From contig JAEYPR010000016.1 in NCBI GenBank assembly GCA_023410535.1, positions 51,643 through 115,642 of the forward strand: DNA of 64,000 bases. Reading direction: 5' to 3'. Below are positions 25,561-34,063 of the stretch, one piece after another. How positions within the stretch are numbered: position 1 is the first letter of the stretch; every line of letters begins with the position of its first letter. The translations under genes and the position numbers were made by a program. The notes beneath the pieces were generated by a model that searched no databases, had not been told where the DNA came from, and worked only from the letters and a program-made list of their open reading frames with translations. This stretch comes from Bacillota bacterium. Lineage in GTDB: Bacteria; Bacillota; UBA4882; UBA8346.

Positions 25561-27258
25561 ATGCTTACTTTCAAAGATTACCCATACCACCGTCCCGATC
25601 TCGAACGGTTCCGCCGGGATTTTCACGAATTATTGACGCAGTTTCGGAACGCTACGTCCTTAGAAGCCCAAGACCAGGCCATGACGGCCTTAAATGCTTT
25701 ACGGAACACCTTTCAGACCATGAACACCTTGGTCCACATTCGTCATTCGATCGATACCACCGATTCCTTTTACGATCAGGAGAATGACTTTTTCGACGAG
25801 GCCGGTCCGATTTATGAAAGTTTGATCACCGAATATTATCAAGCGCTCGTTCAATCTTCCCATCGTTCCGCTTTGGAACAAAAATGGGGACAGCAAGTTT
25901 TCCGTTTGGCGGAATTGCAGCTGAAAACCTTCTCTCCCGCAGTCATCGCCGACCTACAACAAGAGAACAAGTTGACCAGTAAATATACCAAACTGCGCGC
26001 TTCGGCCAAAATCATGTTTGAGGGGGAGGAACGAAACCTCTCGCAACTGTCGCCGTTTCTGCAATCCCCGGACCGGAACGTCCGGAAAAGGGCCCAAGAA
26101 GCGTTTACCGGATTTTTTCTGAAACATGAAGCGGAATTTGATCAAATTTATGACCAATTGGTCAAGACCCGGGATGCCATCGCCCGGAAACTGGGTTTTA
26201 CCAACTTCATCGCGTTGGGATACGCCCGGTTGGGCCGGACCGATTACGACGCCGCCATGGTAGCCGACTACCGCCGCCAAGTACTGGAAGCCATCGTTCC
26301 CATCGCCACGGGCTTACGGCAGCGTCAGGCGCAACGCCTGAACTTACCCAGCCTCAAGTATTACGATGAAGCCCTGGAATTTCTCTCCGGCAATGCCACC
26401 CCCAAAGGCGATCCCGACTGGATCGTCGCTGGCGGCAACCGGATGTACCACGAACTATCCCCGGAAACCGGCCGATTTTTCGACTTCATGCGCGAACGGG
26501 GATTAATGGATCTGGTGACCAAAAAGGGTAAAGCCGGCGGCGGTTATTGTACTTACATCAATGATCATCAAGCGCCGTTTATTTTCTCCAATTTTAACGG
26601 GACCGCCGACGACGTCGATGTCCTGACCCATGAAGCCGGGCATGCGTTTCAGGTATACTCCAGCCGCGGTTTCCAGCTTCCCGAGTATATTTGGCCAACC
26701 TTGGAAGCCTGCGAGATTCATTCGATGAGTATGGAGTTTTTCGCCTGGCCGTGGATGGGTCTGTTCTTCCAGACCGATGAGGAAAAATATAAATTCGCCC
26801 ATTTGAGCGGCGCTTTGCTTTTTATTCCTTATGGCGTTACGGTGGATGAGTTTCAACATTGGGTGTATCAAAACCCCACCGCAACCCCGGCGGAACGGAA
26901 ACAGATTTGGCGGATTATTGAACAGAAGTACCTGCCGCACCGAGACTATGAAGCCAACGATCTCTTAAACCGCGGCGGCTTTTGGTTCCGTCAGGGTCAC
27001 ATTTTCAGCAACCCGTTCTACTATATCGACTATACATTGGCCCAAGTCTGCGCTTTCCAATTTTGGTTAAAGTCCCGTGCCGATTGGACCGCCGCCTGGC
27101 AAGATTATCTAAGGCTCTGTCAAGTCGGCGGCAGCAAACCGTTCCTGGAACTGGTCGCTTTGGCCAATCTCGAGAACCCCTTTAACGCCGGATGCGTCCA
27201 ACGAGTTGCCGGTCCCATCGCCCAATGGCTGGAGACCATAAAGGACGAAGAACTTTAA
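25561..27258 (+). CDS. M3-family oligoendopeptidase (PepF-like)
   Basis: A 565-residue cytoplasmic zinc metallopeptidase. The zinc motif HEAGH occurs in VLTHEAGHAFQVYSS. The third ligand is a glutamate in EACEIHSMSMEFF, and the C-terminal HRDYEAND-RGGFWFRQGHIF region is typical of M3 enzymes. The length is close to the usual 560-600. The start at 25561 has AGGAGGA eight bases upstream. It degrades peptides of about 6-20 residues in the cytosol. It is monocistronic, closed by a terminator at 27266. Confidence 0.9.
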   Translation: MLTFKDYPYHRPDLERFRRDFHELLTQFRNATSLEAQDQAMTALNALRNTFQTMNTLVHIRHSIDTTDSFYDQENDFFDEAGPIYESLITEYYQALVQSSHRSALEQKWGQQVFRLAELQLKTFSPAVIADLQQENKLTSKYTKLRASAKIMFEGEERNLSQLSPFLQSPDRNVRKRAQEAFTGFFLKHEAEFDQIYDQLVKTRDAIARKLGFTNFIALGYARLGRTDYDAAMVADYRRQVLEAIVPIATGLRQRQAQRLNLPSLKYYDEALEFLSGNATPKGDPDWIVAGGNRMYHELSPETGRFFDFMRERGLMDLVTKKGKAGGGYCTYINDHQAPFIFSNFNGTADDVDVLTHEAGHAFQVYSSRGFQLPEYIWPTLEACEIHSMSMEFFAWPWMGLFFQTDEEKYKFAHLSGALLFIPYGVTVDEFQHWVYQNPTATPAERKQIWRIIEQKYLPHRDYEANDLLNRGGFWFRQGHIFSNPFYYIDYTLAQVCAFQFWLKSRADWTAAWQDYLRLCQVGGSKPFLELVALANLENPFNAGCVQRVAGPIAQWLETIKDEEL

Positions 27259-27265
27259 ACCATAA

Positions 27266-27295
27266 AAAAACTGCCCCGAATTCGGGGCGGTTTTT
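27266..27295. terminator. Bidirectional terminator
   Basis: Hairpin AAAAACTGCCCCGAA/TTCGGGGCGGTTTTT between the convergent oligopeptidase and PL9 lyase genes, with A and T runs on both sides. Confidence 0.85.
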
Positions 27296-27313
27296 CTTCC
27301 GGGAATCACTGTT

Positions 27314-29290
27314 TTACTGGCGTTCGTAGGCTCCGAGATCCGGAGCGGCTCCCAAATACGGCAAGCCGACATTGACGCCTTTATCAATCAACTGACTATT
27401 CGCCGCCAATTTGGCGAAACCGTTATTGGGCAAACTACCGTCGGCCTGACGCGGCGCCGCGGCGTCCGCCTCGGAGATGCTGACGAAGTCATTGGCTGTT
27501 ACGGTAATCCCCAGATTCCAGGTGTTGGCCACTTGGGTTGTGGAACTGGAAATATCCTTTGGAGCGGGACGAGTGCCGTTATAGTCGATACAGTTCTTGA
27601 CGATACTCCCGTTTTGCGACAGCTTATAGGGACGGCCGCAGTTGATCGCGGTCAAATTGTACATGGTAAACGGCGCGGTGTTATTGTTATACGCAAAGCC
27701 GCCTAAAGCGCCCCAGTTACAATTCATGGCCACGCAATTGGTGATCGTCATCGGACAATACGTGTCGTCGCCACCGAGTTTGAATCCGTTGCCATCGCCG
27801 TTGAAGGACGAGAAGCCCCAGAGCGCGGGGTCGCCGTTATGCCATGACCAGCAGTTTTCGAAGACGATTTCGTCTTCGGTCTGATAGCAGTCCCAACCGT
27901 CATCACAGTTTTCCCAAGCCCGGCAACCATAGAAGGAATTGCCTCTACCGGCATACAGTTTACACGCGAAACCGTCGGCGTTTTCATAATCAGTCGCCGG
28001 ATCGGCGTTCCGGTAGGAATCGCAATTGATCACCCGGGTATAAGCGGCCAAATTCTCCGGATCGGGATTAGCGCTGTAATCTTCCTTATTTAGTCCGATC
28101 TGAATTCCGCTATCGCCGTTATGATGGAAGACGCATTGATCGAAGGTGGTATGTCCGCCTTCGCATTTCACCCCGTTATCCGGCGCGTAACAGATCTCTA
28201 ACCCTTTGAGATACCAATACCGGGCGCTTTGTTCCACTTTGATGCCGCGCGCCGCGCCGCGAAGCGTCTCGGTCGCCGGTTTCCAATTCTGGTAATTAAG
28301 AACCGGTTTTTCGCCGTTATACGCTAAGACTTGAATCGGTTGACTGGCGGTTCCGGCCGCGGCCAAACTGATCGTCGCGGTATAATAATAGGTTCCGCCC
28401 CGCATATAGATGGTACTGCCGGGGCCGACCATTGCCGCCGCTTTGGACAGGCTAAACAACGGTTGAGCAATGGTAGTTCCGGCGTTGGAATCGCTGCCGT
28501 TCGGGGCGACATACAAAACGATGCCCGGAACCCGGATTGGCGTCGGGGTCGGCGTGCCCGGAATCACGGTCGGAGTCGCCGTCGGTTTTACTGTCGGTGT
28601 CGCCGGAAGTTTGGTTCCGGTCGGGGTTGGCGTGTTGGTCGGCGACCCTACTGAAGTTGCAGTCGGCGTTGCGGTCGGCGTCGCCGAACCGTCGACAACC
28701 ACGTCGTCAAATTCGACGCTGGCATAGACCGCGGTGACTCCGATCTTACCGGCGTTGAAAGTGGCATCGGTTGCCGTCAATTCTAGATTCCCGTTCACAT
28801 AAGCTTCCAAGGTCGTCCCGCTGAGGTTAAACTTCATGGTGTACCAACTGTTAGTCTGGACCGTAAAACTTTTGGTCGCCAAGGTTGTGAACGTGCCGCC
28901 AACTTTCTTCCGGATCTCCAGTTTGTTGGCGTTGCTCAAAGTAACCGCATAAAAATTGGTCGAGCCTTGGACCCGGGCGCAAAGTCCGACGACACGGTCG
29001 GTACCGCTGAAACTCAAGGGTTTCACGCGCGCCTGAACCGAATAATTAGACCATGTCGATGTTCCGGTGTAAGTGAGAGCGGTCGCTGACAAACTGGATT
29101 GTTTGTCGACTTTGGTGCCATCGGTGACGATGGACCAAGACCCGCCGGAAGTGCTCCAACCGTTGGAGTTGCCGTCTTCGAAGTCTTCGGAAAACAAGGT
29201 GGCGGTCCGGGCAATTTGGCTAAGCGCAAATACTAAGCCCAAAACCAACACAACGATCAGCACGCGGTTAAGATTTCTCTGGTAATTCAA
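27314..29290 (-). CDS. Secreted PL9-type pectate lyase with N-terminal ConA-like module
   Basis: A 658-residue exported enzyme. I place the start at the TTG at 29290, seven bases after GGAGGG; the frame extends 36 residues further, but without a site. A signal peptide (VLIVVLVLGLVFALS) is followed by a concanavalin-like module of about 170 residues (FSEDFEDGNSNGWSTSGGSW to FDDVVVDGS), a Thr/Pro linker, and a right-handed beta-helix. The helix starts YVAPNGSDSNAG and includes NADGFACKL, GCRAWENCDDGWDCY and ENCWSWHNG, the PL9 signature; PL9 uses a lysine as base. It cleaves polygalacturonate by beta-elimination outside the cell. Its architecture matches the enzyme at 41062-42963. Confidence 0.88.
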   Translation of the reverse strand: MNYQRNLNRVLIVVLVLGLVFALSQIARTATLFSEDFEDGNSNGWSTSGGSWSIVTDGTKVDKQSSLSATALTYTGTSTWSNYSVQARVKPLSFSGTDRVVGLCARVQGSTNFYAVTLSNANKLEIRKKVGGTFTTLATKSFTVQTNSWYTMKFNLSGTTLEAYVNGNLELTATDATFNAGKIGVTAVYASVEFDDVVVDGSATPTATPTATSVGSPTNTPTPTGTKLPATPTVKPTATPTVIPGTPTPTPIRVPGIVLYVAPNGSDSNAGTTIAQPLFSLSKAAAMVGPGSTIYMRGGTYYYTATISLAAAGTASQPIQVLAYNGEKPVLNYQNWKPATETLRGAARGIKVEQSARYWYLKGLEICYAPDNGVKCEGGHTTFDQCVFHHNGDSGIQIGLNKEDYSANPDPENLAAYTRVINCDSYRNADPATDYENADGFACKLYAGRGNSFYGCRAWENCDDGWDCYQTEDEIVFENCWSWHNGDPALWGFSSFNGDGNGFKLGGDDTYCPMTITNCVAMNCNWGALGGFAYNNNTAPFTMYNLTAINCGRPYKLSQNGSIVKNCIDYNGTRPAPKDISSSTTQVANTWNLGITVTANDFVSISEADAAAPRQADGSLPNNGFAKLAANSQLIDKGVNVGLPYLGAAPDLGAYERQ

Positions 29291-29469
29291 ATTAACACCC
29301 TCCTCTTTGAATTGGTTGCTTGGCCCAGCTTTTGTCGCTCCATCCCCCTTTCCAAAACCAGGGCCATTAGCTATATTTTGCCATTTTGACCAATTCAATT
29401 ATAAGTCAAGCAAAACCCAAAAACCTTGCGGATTTTGCTCTCTTTAAAAGGATGCAGCTTAATCGGTTC

Positions 29470-29511
29470 AAAAAGAAATCGCCCCGGAATTCTCCAGAGC
29501 GATTTCTTTTT
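29470..29511. terminator. Rho-independent terminator
   Basis: A perfect 13-bp stem, AAAAAGAAATCGC (29470-29482) with GCGATTTCTTTTT (29499-29511), and a 16-base loop. It lies just after the LUD gene on the minus strand and upstream of the PL9 gene, so the two are separate transcripts. Confidence 0.8.
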
Positions 29512-29532
29512 GGGATTCAATGCTACCGTTGC

Positions 29533-30171
29533 TCAAAAACCAACCTCTTCCGCAATCATGATCACGGTAATCCGTCCCGCAAATTTCATCCCGTGATTGA
29601 TAATTCCAATTGCGTTGCAAATCCGGGCCGGCACTTGACAATCCATACACTTGCCACTCTCAGCGCAGGGCGTTAGATGACCCAGTCGTTTGGCATTTAA
29701 GGGCGCAATCCGGCGAATCCGTTGTAAGGCTTCGTCCAACCCGTCAACAACTTTATTGACTCCGGCCGCGACGATCACCTGTCGCGGTCCAAAGATCATC
29801 CCCGCCACGCGATTGCCGGAAGAGTCCATATTGACCAACTCTCCTTGGCGGGTGACGGCGTTGGTGCCGGTGACCAAAAAATCGGCCAGCAATGATTGCC
29901 GGTAAATCTCGACGATCTCCGCGAACGGAATTTTTTGATACCGGTCAAAAAATTGATAATCGCCATCGCGAAACAACTCAACCAATCCCATGGCGTTTAA
30001 CGTTTCGGACCCGCCCACCGCCACGCTGGAACCGGACGGAATCATGTCCAGGATCAACTGTTTGGCCGCGGCGAGATCCTCCGCATATAAGGCATTGTAC
30101 GACTTCGCTTTTAATAATCCGACCATTTCTTGGGCAATCCGTTGCGCTTGCCATTTTTTATATTGATTCAT
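29533..30171 (-). CDS. LUD-domain (DUF162/LutC-like) protein
   Basis: A 212-residue protein of the LUD/YkgG family, to which LutC of lactate utilisation belongs. Seen: SSVAVGGSETLNAMGL, LVTGTNAVTRQGELVNMD, then IFGPRQVIVAAGVNKVV, all family features. A cysteine-rich end reads CAESGKCMDCQVPARIC, as in the stand-alone clostridial LUD proteins. LutA and LutB partners are absent, so a lactate-utilisation role is not supported. AAGGAGG precedes the ATG at 30171. The gene is monocistronic by the terminator that follows it. Confidence 0.8.
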   Translation of the reverse strand: MNQYKKWQAQRIAQEMVGLLKAKSYNALYAEDLAAAKQLILDMIPSGSSVAVGGSETLNAMGLVELFRDGDYQFFDRYQKIPFAEIVEIYRQSLLADFLVTGTNAVTRQGELVNMDSSGNRVAGMIFGPRQVIVAAGVNKVVDGLDEALQRIRRIAPLNAKRLGHLTPCAESGKCMDCQVPARICNAIGIINHGMKFAGRITVIMIAEEVGF

Positions 30172-30371
30172 TGTTGGTTCCTCCTTGACTTGAAAACCTA
30201 TTCGTAACAGCCCACCTGCGACGCGGAGATTACTTGGCAGTGGCGGGCGTGGTTTTCAAATGTGGCTATCGATTTTGATTACCATTCGACTCGGTTTGGT
30301 TATTCCCTCCAATTTGGATATAATAAATCAAAATACTCCTGACTGGTCATTTTGATGTGAGACAACCCCCA

Positions 30372-31598
30372 TTATTGCCCCTGAATCTGTTTGGGAATCA
30401 GCTGATCCGGTTTGATGCAGATCAGGAATAAGACGCCCAAGGCAATGCAGATGCCGGCGGTTGTAAAAAAGATCGGCGGTTTGGTCAATTGCTCGGCAAA
30501 GCCGAATAACGGGGGGCCAATCGCTACCCCAAAGAAGCGGACTGTCCCATATAAACAGGTAATCAAGCCCCGCTCAGCCTTGGGCGCCGCAGAGGTGATT
30601 AAGGTGTTTAAGGACGGCAAGACTGTTCCGGTACCCAAACCAAGAATGGAGGCGGCAACGGTAAACCAAACCACATTTTTACATGGACAGAACAAGATCA
30701 AACCGGCTGCCACCAGGAACAACCCCAGGACCGCACCCCATTTTAAGATCTTGGCCAATTGCTTTTGCATCACGATGCCATAGACGTAAGCGGTGACGGC
30801 CATCACCAAAACCGGAATGGCCAGGATCATCCCGCGCCGGAAAACATCCATTTTGAACTGCTTCTCCAGGACATCCGCATAAAAGCTTAATAATCCGAAC
30901 AGGGAGAACAACACCAACAGACCGCTGAGAAAAGCGATGGTCAGCGGAAGCCACTTTTCTTTGAGAATTTTTTTTAAGTTAGCTAAGTATTGCGGAATCG
31001 GCTGGACATTTTGCTTCAGTTTCTGGATATCCTCCTGCACCACCCAGCGGATTAAAAACGCGATCGGGATCGCCAAAGCGCCATAAACAAAAAATGGAAC
31101 ATACCAAGCGATTAACGCCAATGCCGCACCCGCCAAAGGGCTGATCACTTTTCCGGCGCCGTTAAAAGCCTCTAACAGTCCCAATAGTTTCGATCGTTCA
31201 CTGGATTGAATCAAATCGCCCGCCAGCGCCATGCTTAATTGATAAGTCCCACCCGCGCCAATCCCTTGGACGATTCGCGCCCCCACGATCCAAGGAAACG
31301 CTTTCTCCTGAAACATGATGGCGAAAACACCGGCCAACAGTCCGCCAATACCATAAACCAGCAGCGCGGGGAACATCACTTTCTTGCGGCCGATCCGGTC
31401 CGAGATCATCCCGGCGAACGGAATCACGATTCCGGCCGGGATCGAAAACGCCGTAATCAACAAGCCAACTTTAACCAAGCCGACCTGAAGCTCTTTTTGA
31501 ATGCTCGGCAACACAGGAATTAACATCGAATTCCCCAATACCATAATGAATGGAACCATGCACAATATGGCAATTGTCGGATACAACTTTTTGTCCAA
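30372..31598 (-). CDS. MFS transporter, drug-efflux type
   Basis: A 12-helix major facilitator protein of about 408 residues. The loop 2-3 motif is GMISDRIGRKKV, and motif C-like glycines lie in helix 5 (GAGKVISPLAGAALA). The family best resembles Bmr/Blt-type multidrug exporters. The start is uncertain: a GTG at 31613 has no ribosome binding site, whereas the TTG at 31598 has GGGGG at a suitable distance, so I chose the TTG. No regulator adjoins it. Substrate unknown. Confidence 0.82.
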   Translation of the reverse strand: MDKKLYPTIAILCMVPFIMVLGNSMLIPVLPSIQKELQVGLVKVGLLITAFSIPAGIVIPFAGMISDRIGRKKVMFPALLVYGIGGLLAGVFAIMFQEKAFPWIVGARIVQGIGAGGTYQLSMALAGDLIQSSERSKLLGLLEAFNGAGKVISPLAGAALALIAWYVPFFVYGALAIPIAFLIRWVVQEDIQKLKQNVQPIPQYLANLKKILKEKWLPLTIAFLSGLLVLFSLFGLLSFYADVLEKQFKMDVFRRGMILAIPVLVMAVTAYVYGIVMQKQLAKILKWGAVLGLFLVAAGLILFCPCKNVVWFTVAASILGLGTGTVLPSLNTLITSAAPKAERGLITCLYGTVRFFGVAIGPPLFGFAEQLTKPPIFFTTAGICIALGVLFLICIKPDQLIPKQIQGQ

Positions 31599-31689
31599 AT
31601 TAACCCCCGCCACTCGTTTTTAAATCGATTTCACTCCAAGCCCAACCAGTCCCGATCAAACGTTCTTTCCCGGCGTCGCAGCGACACCC

Positions 31690-32166
31690 TCATCCGATTT
31701 CCATCCGAACTGGATATTTTTGATAAATAAAATAGGCCAATCCGCCGTGGATCACCAAAGATACCAAAAACGTGCCGAACAGATTCCAATGTTGGTATGT
31801 GAGCATCTGGTTTAATCCCAATACGAAATGGATTCCCGCCGCGACCCCTGGAATAAACAAAATGAGCAGGTAGCGTAAGAAAGGCTGTTGATACCGGCTC
31901 AAAAAATACGCAAAAAAGATTTCCGTAGGCGACCATGCCGCAGACAAAAACAGCGGAATCCGACCCAGATAAAAAAAGTCAACCCGGTGAAATTCCCATA
32001 AACCCAGCCAGTGATCCATGATCAAAATCAATAAAAAAGCGATGCCTAAGCCGCTGACAATGCCAAAAAGCATGAACCGTTCAATCTGCTGCCAAGGCAC
32101 GGTAAGCAACATCAGCAACAATGATCCGCAGAAAATAATCAAGCCCATTAAATCTGGATAGTACAT
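31690..32166 (-). CDS. CBO0543-family integral membrane protein
   Basis: A 158-residue protein with four to five hydrophobic segments. It resembles the CBO0543 family found in clostridia and bacilli; PLFLSAAWSPTEIFFAYFLS and LGLNQMLTYQHWN fit that family. Function is unknown. ATG at 32166, with AAAGGA upstream. It is on the strand of the MFS gene, 91 bases before it, so they may be co-transcribed. Confidence 0.7.
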   Translation of the reverse strand: MYYPDLMGLIIFCGSLLLMLLTVPWQQIERFMLFGIVSGLGIAFLLILIMDHWLGLWEFHRVDFFYLGRIPLFLSAAWSPTEIFFAYFLSRYQQPFLRYLLILFIPGVAAGIHFVLGLNQMLTYQHWNLFGTFLVSLVIHGGLAYFIYQKYPVRMEIG

Positions 32167-32392
32167 AGCAATTCCTTTCTAAATCAGCCAATTTTGGAAA
32201 CCGCGTAGCTGCGATTGATAGCCAACCGTAAACGGCTTGACACTGCCAACAGTTTTCCCAGCTCAGTTTGGATCTATGTAGCTGGTAACGGTCTGACCGG
32301 AACCAAATCGGTAAAAACGGATCAACTAGCAGGATTTAAAGTTCAGAGAATAGAAAGTTATGGAAAAAAACTTGAATGAGGTGCGACAAATT

Positions 32393-33328
32393 ATGGTCAG
32401 AACGAAGCGACTTGCCCTTTACAGTATTTTGTTAGCCTTCTTTTTAGCGGGATTTTACGCCAATCTCCCCAAGGCACTGGCCGCCGCAACCGGCGTTGAA
32501 CCGCTGGAGATTGAGCGATTCGACTATTATATTGAAAACATTCATCCCAGTTACTGGGCTGGTAAGCCGAATCCTGAGGAACCCCGGTTATATATTACTT
32601 TTTACGTTTATTTCAAAAATCTGGAGGACCATATCGGCAATATCGAGAAGGTTCAAATATTTGATGCGTTTGACAATCCCTGGACCATCGACTTGAAAAA
32701 AAATACCCCGGACTCGTTACAGTTTATCGGCGGCGGATCGAGTTATTGGGATAATACTTTGTCAAGCATGGGTACGGTTTTGTGCATTAATGAATACCGG
32801 GTGGTCGTGACCATGAAAGACCAGGAAACTCTCTCGAAAACCTTCACTGTTTATGAACCCGGCCAAAAAACGGGATCAACCAAAAAATTTATCTATAACG
32901 AGGATTACCGCGGCAAAAAGGACGACTCCTATATCGCGGCGTTGCAATGGGGAACGATCAATTCCGTCACGTATCACAACAATATCTTTGATATCCGGTT
33001 CACGATCAGTGACCCCCGCACGGCCAATGCGAAATTTGAGTTTTTTGATAAAAACAAAAAATATCTCGGTCAATCGCGTTGGTTGGTCACTTCGTTTAGT
33101 AAAGAGGTTTTGCCTTCATTAAATAACGGCAACAGTTTAGCGACCGACGGCCAACCAAATACCGTGCAAATCAGACCGGGACATCTCAATCTGGAAAAAG
33201 GAAAAAACATTAACCGGACGAAATATATCGTCTTGGTGACCAAAGACGGCGAGCAATTTAGCGACTCGAAAGATCCCGATGATTTTTATTATATTTCCTA
33301 CGGTGAACCCACCGCGCTGCAAAAATGA
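32393..33328 (+). CDS. Secreted protein of unknown function
   Basis: A 311-residue exported protein I do not recognise. I prefer the ATG at 32393 (GAGGTG nine bases upstream) over the one at 32360. This gives a clean signal peptide: basic MVRTKR, a hydrophobic core, and AAA near residue 30. The mature part seems to hold two beta-rich halves, one around YITFYVYFKNLEDHIGNIEK and one around IFDIRFTISDPRTANAKFEF, suggesting Ig-like folds. There is no lipobox, repeat or anchoring motif. It is followed after 33 bases by a flavin-reductase-like gene with its own strong ribosome binding site. Confidence 0.6.
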   Translation: MVRTKRLALYSILLAFFLAGFYANLPKALAAATGVEPLEIERFDYYIENIHPSYWAGKPNPEEPRLYITFYVYFKNLEDHIGNIEKVQIFDAFDNPWTIDLKKNTPDSLQFIGGGSSYWDNTLSSMGTVLCINEYRVVVTMKDQETLSKTFTVYEPGQKTGSTKKFIYNEDYRGKKDDSYIAALQWGTINSVTYHNNIFDIRFTISDPRTANAKFEFFDKNKKYLGQSRWLVTSFSKEVLPSLNNGNSLATDGQPNTVQIRPGHLNLEKGKNINRTKYIVLVTKDGEQFSDSKDPDDFYYISYGEPTALQK

Positions 33329-33361
33329 TGGGCAATCAAACTTAAAACAAAGGAGCGCGCC

Positions 33362-33910
33362 ATGACCAAGAAGCGAATCACGCCCAACCGGCCGGTGAAT
33401 CCTTCCCCAGCCGCCTTAATCACCTCAGCCGACGCAAACGGTAAAGCCAATATTATTACCCTGGGTGAAGTATTCAACATCAGCATTCAGGATCCGGTCA
33501 TTGTCGGGATCGCGATTCGTCCCAGTCGCTATTCGCATGCCCTGATCTCCGCTTCCCGGGAATTTGTGGTGAATCTGCCGACCGCCGCCATCGTCCAGCA
33601 AGTGGTTCAATGTGGCAAAGTATCCGGGAGGGAGCTCGACAAGTTTGCGGTTTTTGGACTGACCGCGCTCCCGGCCGCGACGGTTGGAGCCCCTTTAATT
33701 GCGGAGTGTCCGGTCAATATTGAGTGTAAAGTGTTGAGTATTCAAACCGTGGGCGACCACGATCTTTTCCTCGGCGAAGCGTTGGCAGTCCACGTCGATG
33801 AAGATAAGCTGGATGGCGAGGACCGTTGCGTCACCGAAAAATTAGATCCGTTAATCTATCTCAACCGCCAATTTTGGAGTATCGGCACTCAATTGAAACC
33901 GCTGCGCTAG
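33362..33910 (+). CDS. Flavin reductase-like (FMN-binding split barrel) protein
   Basis: A 182-residue protein of the flavin-reductase-like domain family. Typical segments are NIITLGEVFNISIQDPVIVG (strand and FMN-phosphate region), IRPSRYSHALI, then FVVNLPTA and ECPVNIECKVLS. Anaerobes often carry several of these FMN proteins, whose partner is usually ferredoxin or a flavodiiron-type protein. AAGGAGC precedes the ATG at 33362. A functional link with the flavodiiron gene at 36469 is possible, but they are not adjacent. Confidence 0.85.
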   Translation: MTKKRITPNRPVNPSPAALITSADANGKANIITLGEVFNISIQDPVIVGIAIRPSRYSHALISASREFVVNLPTAAIVQQVVQCGKVSGRELDKFAVFGLTALPAATVGAPLIAECPVNIECKVLSIQTVGDHDLFLGEALAVHVDEDKLDGEDRCVTEKLDPLIYLNRQFWSIGTQLKPLR

Positions 33911-33995
33911 GCAGAGGTTTTTCTTTTTAACCGCCATATCGCCTTTTTTATCCTCAATCCGAAAATAACAAATCCGCTTCTATCTTTTGGCTAAA

Positions 33996-34009
33996 AATTC
34001 CTTTATAAT
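33996..34009 (+). promoter_or_regulatory. Putative promoter of the PL1 lyase gene
   Basis: AATTCCTTTATAAT ends in a perfect -10 hexamer and is 13/14 identical to 40966-40979, which precedes another secreted lyase. No good -35 is seen at either site. It lies 55 bases before the ATG at 34064. Confidence 0.4.
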
Positions 34010-34063
34010 TAATTTATTCCATAAAAACAGCAACGATTATTTAAGTAAAGGAGGTTATTCGCC

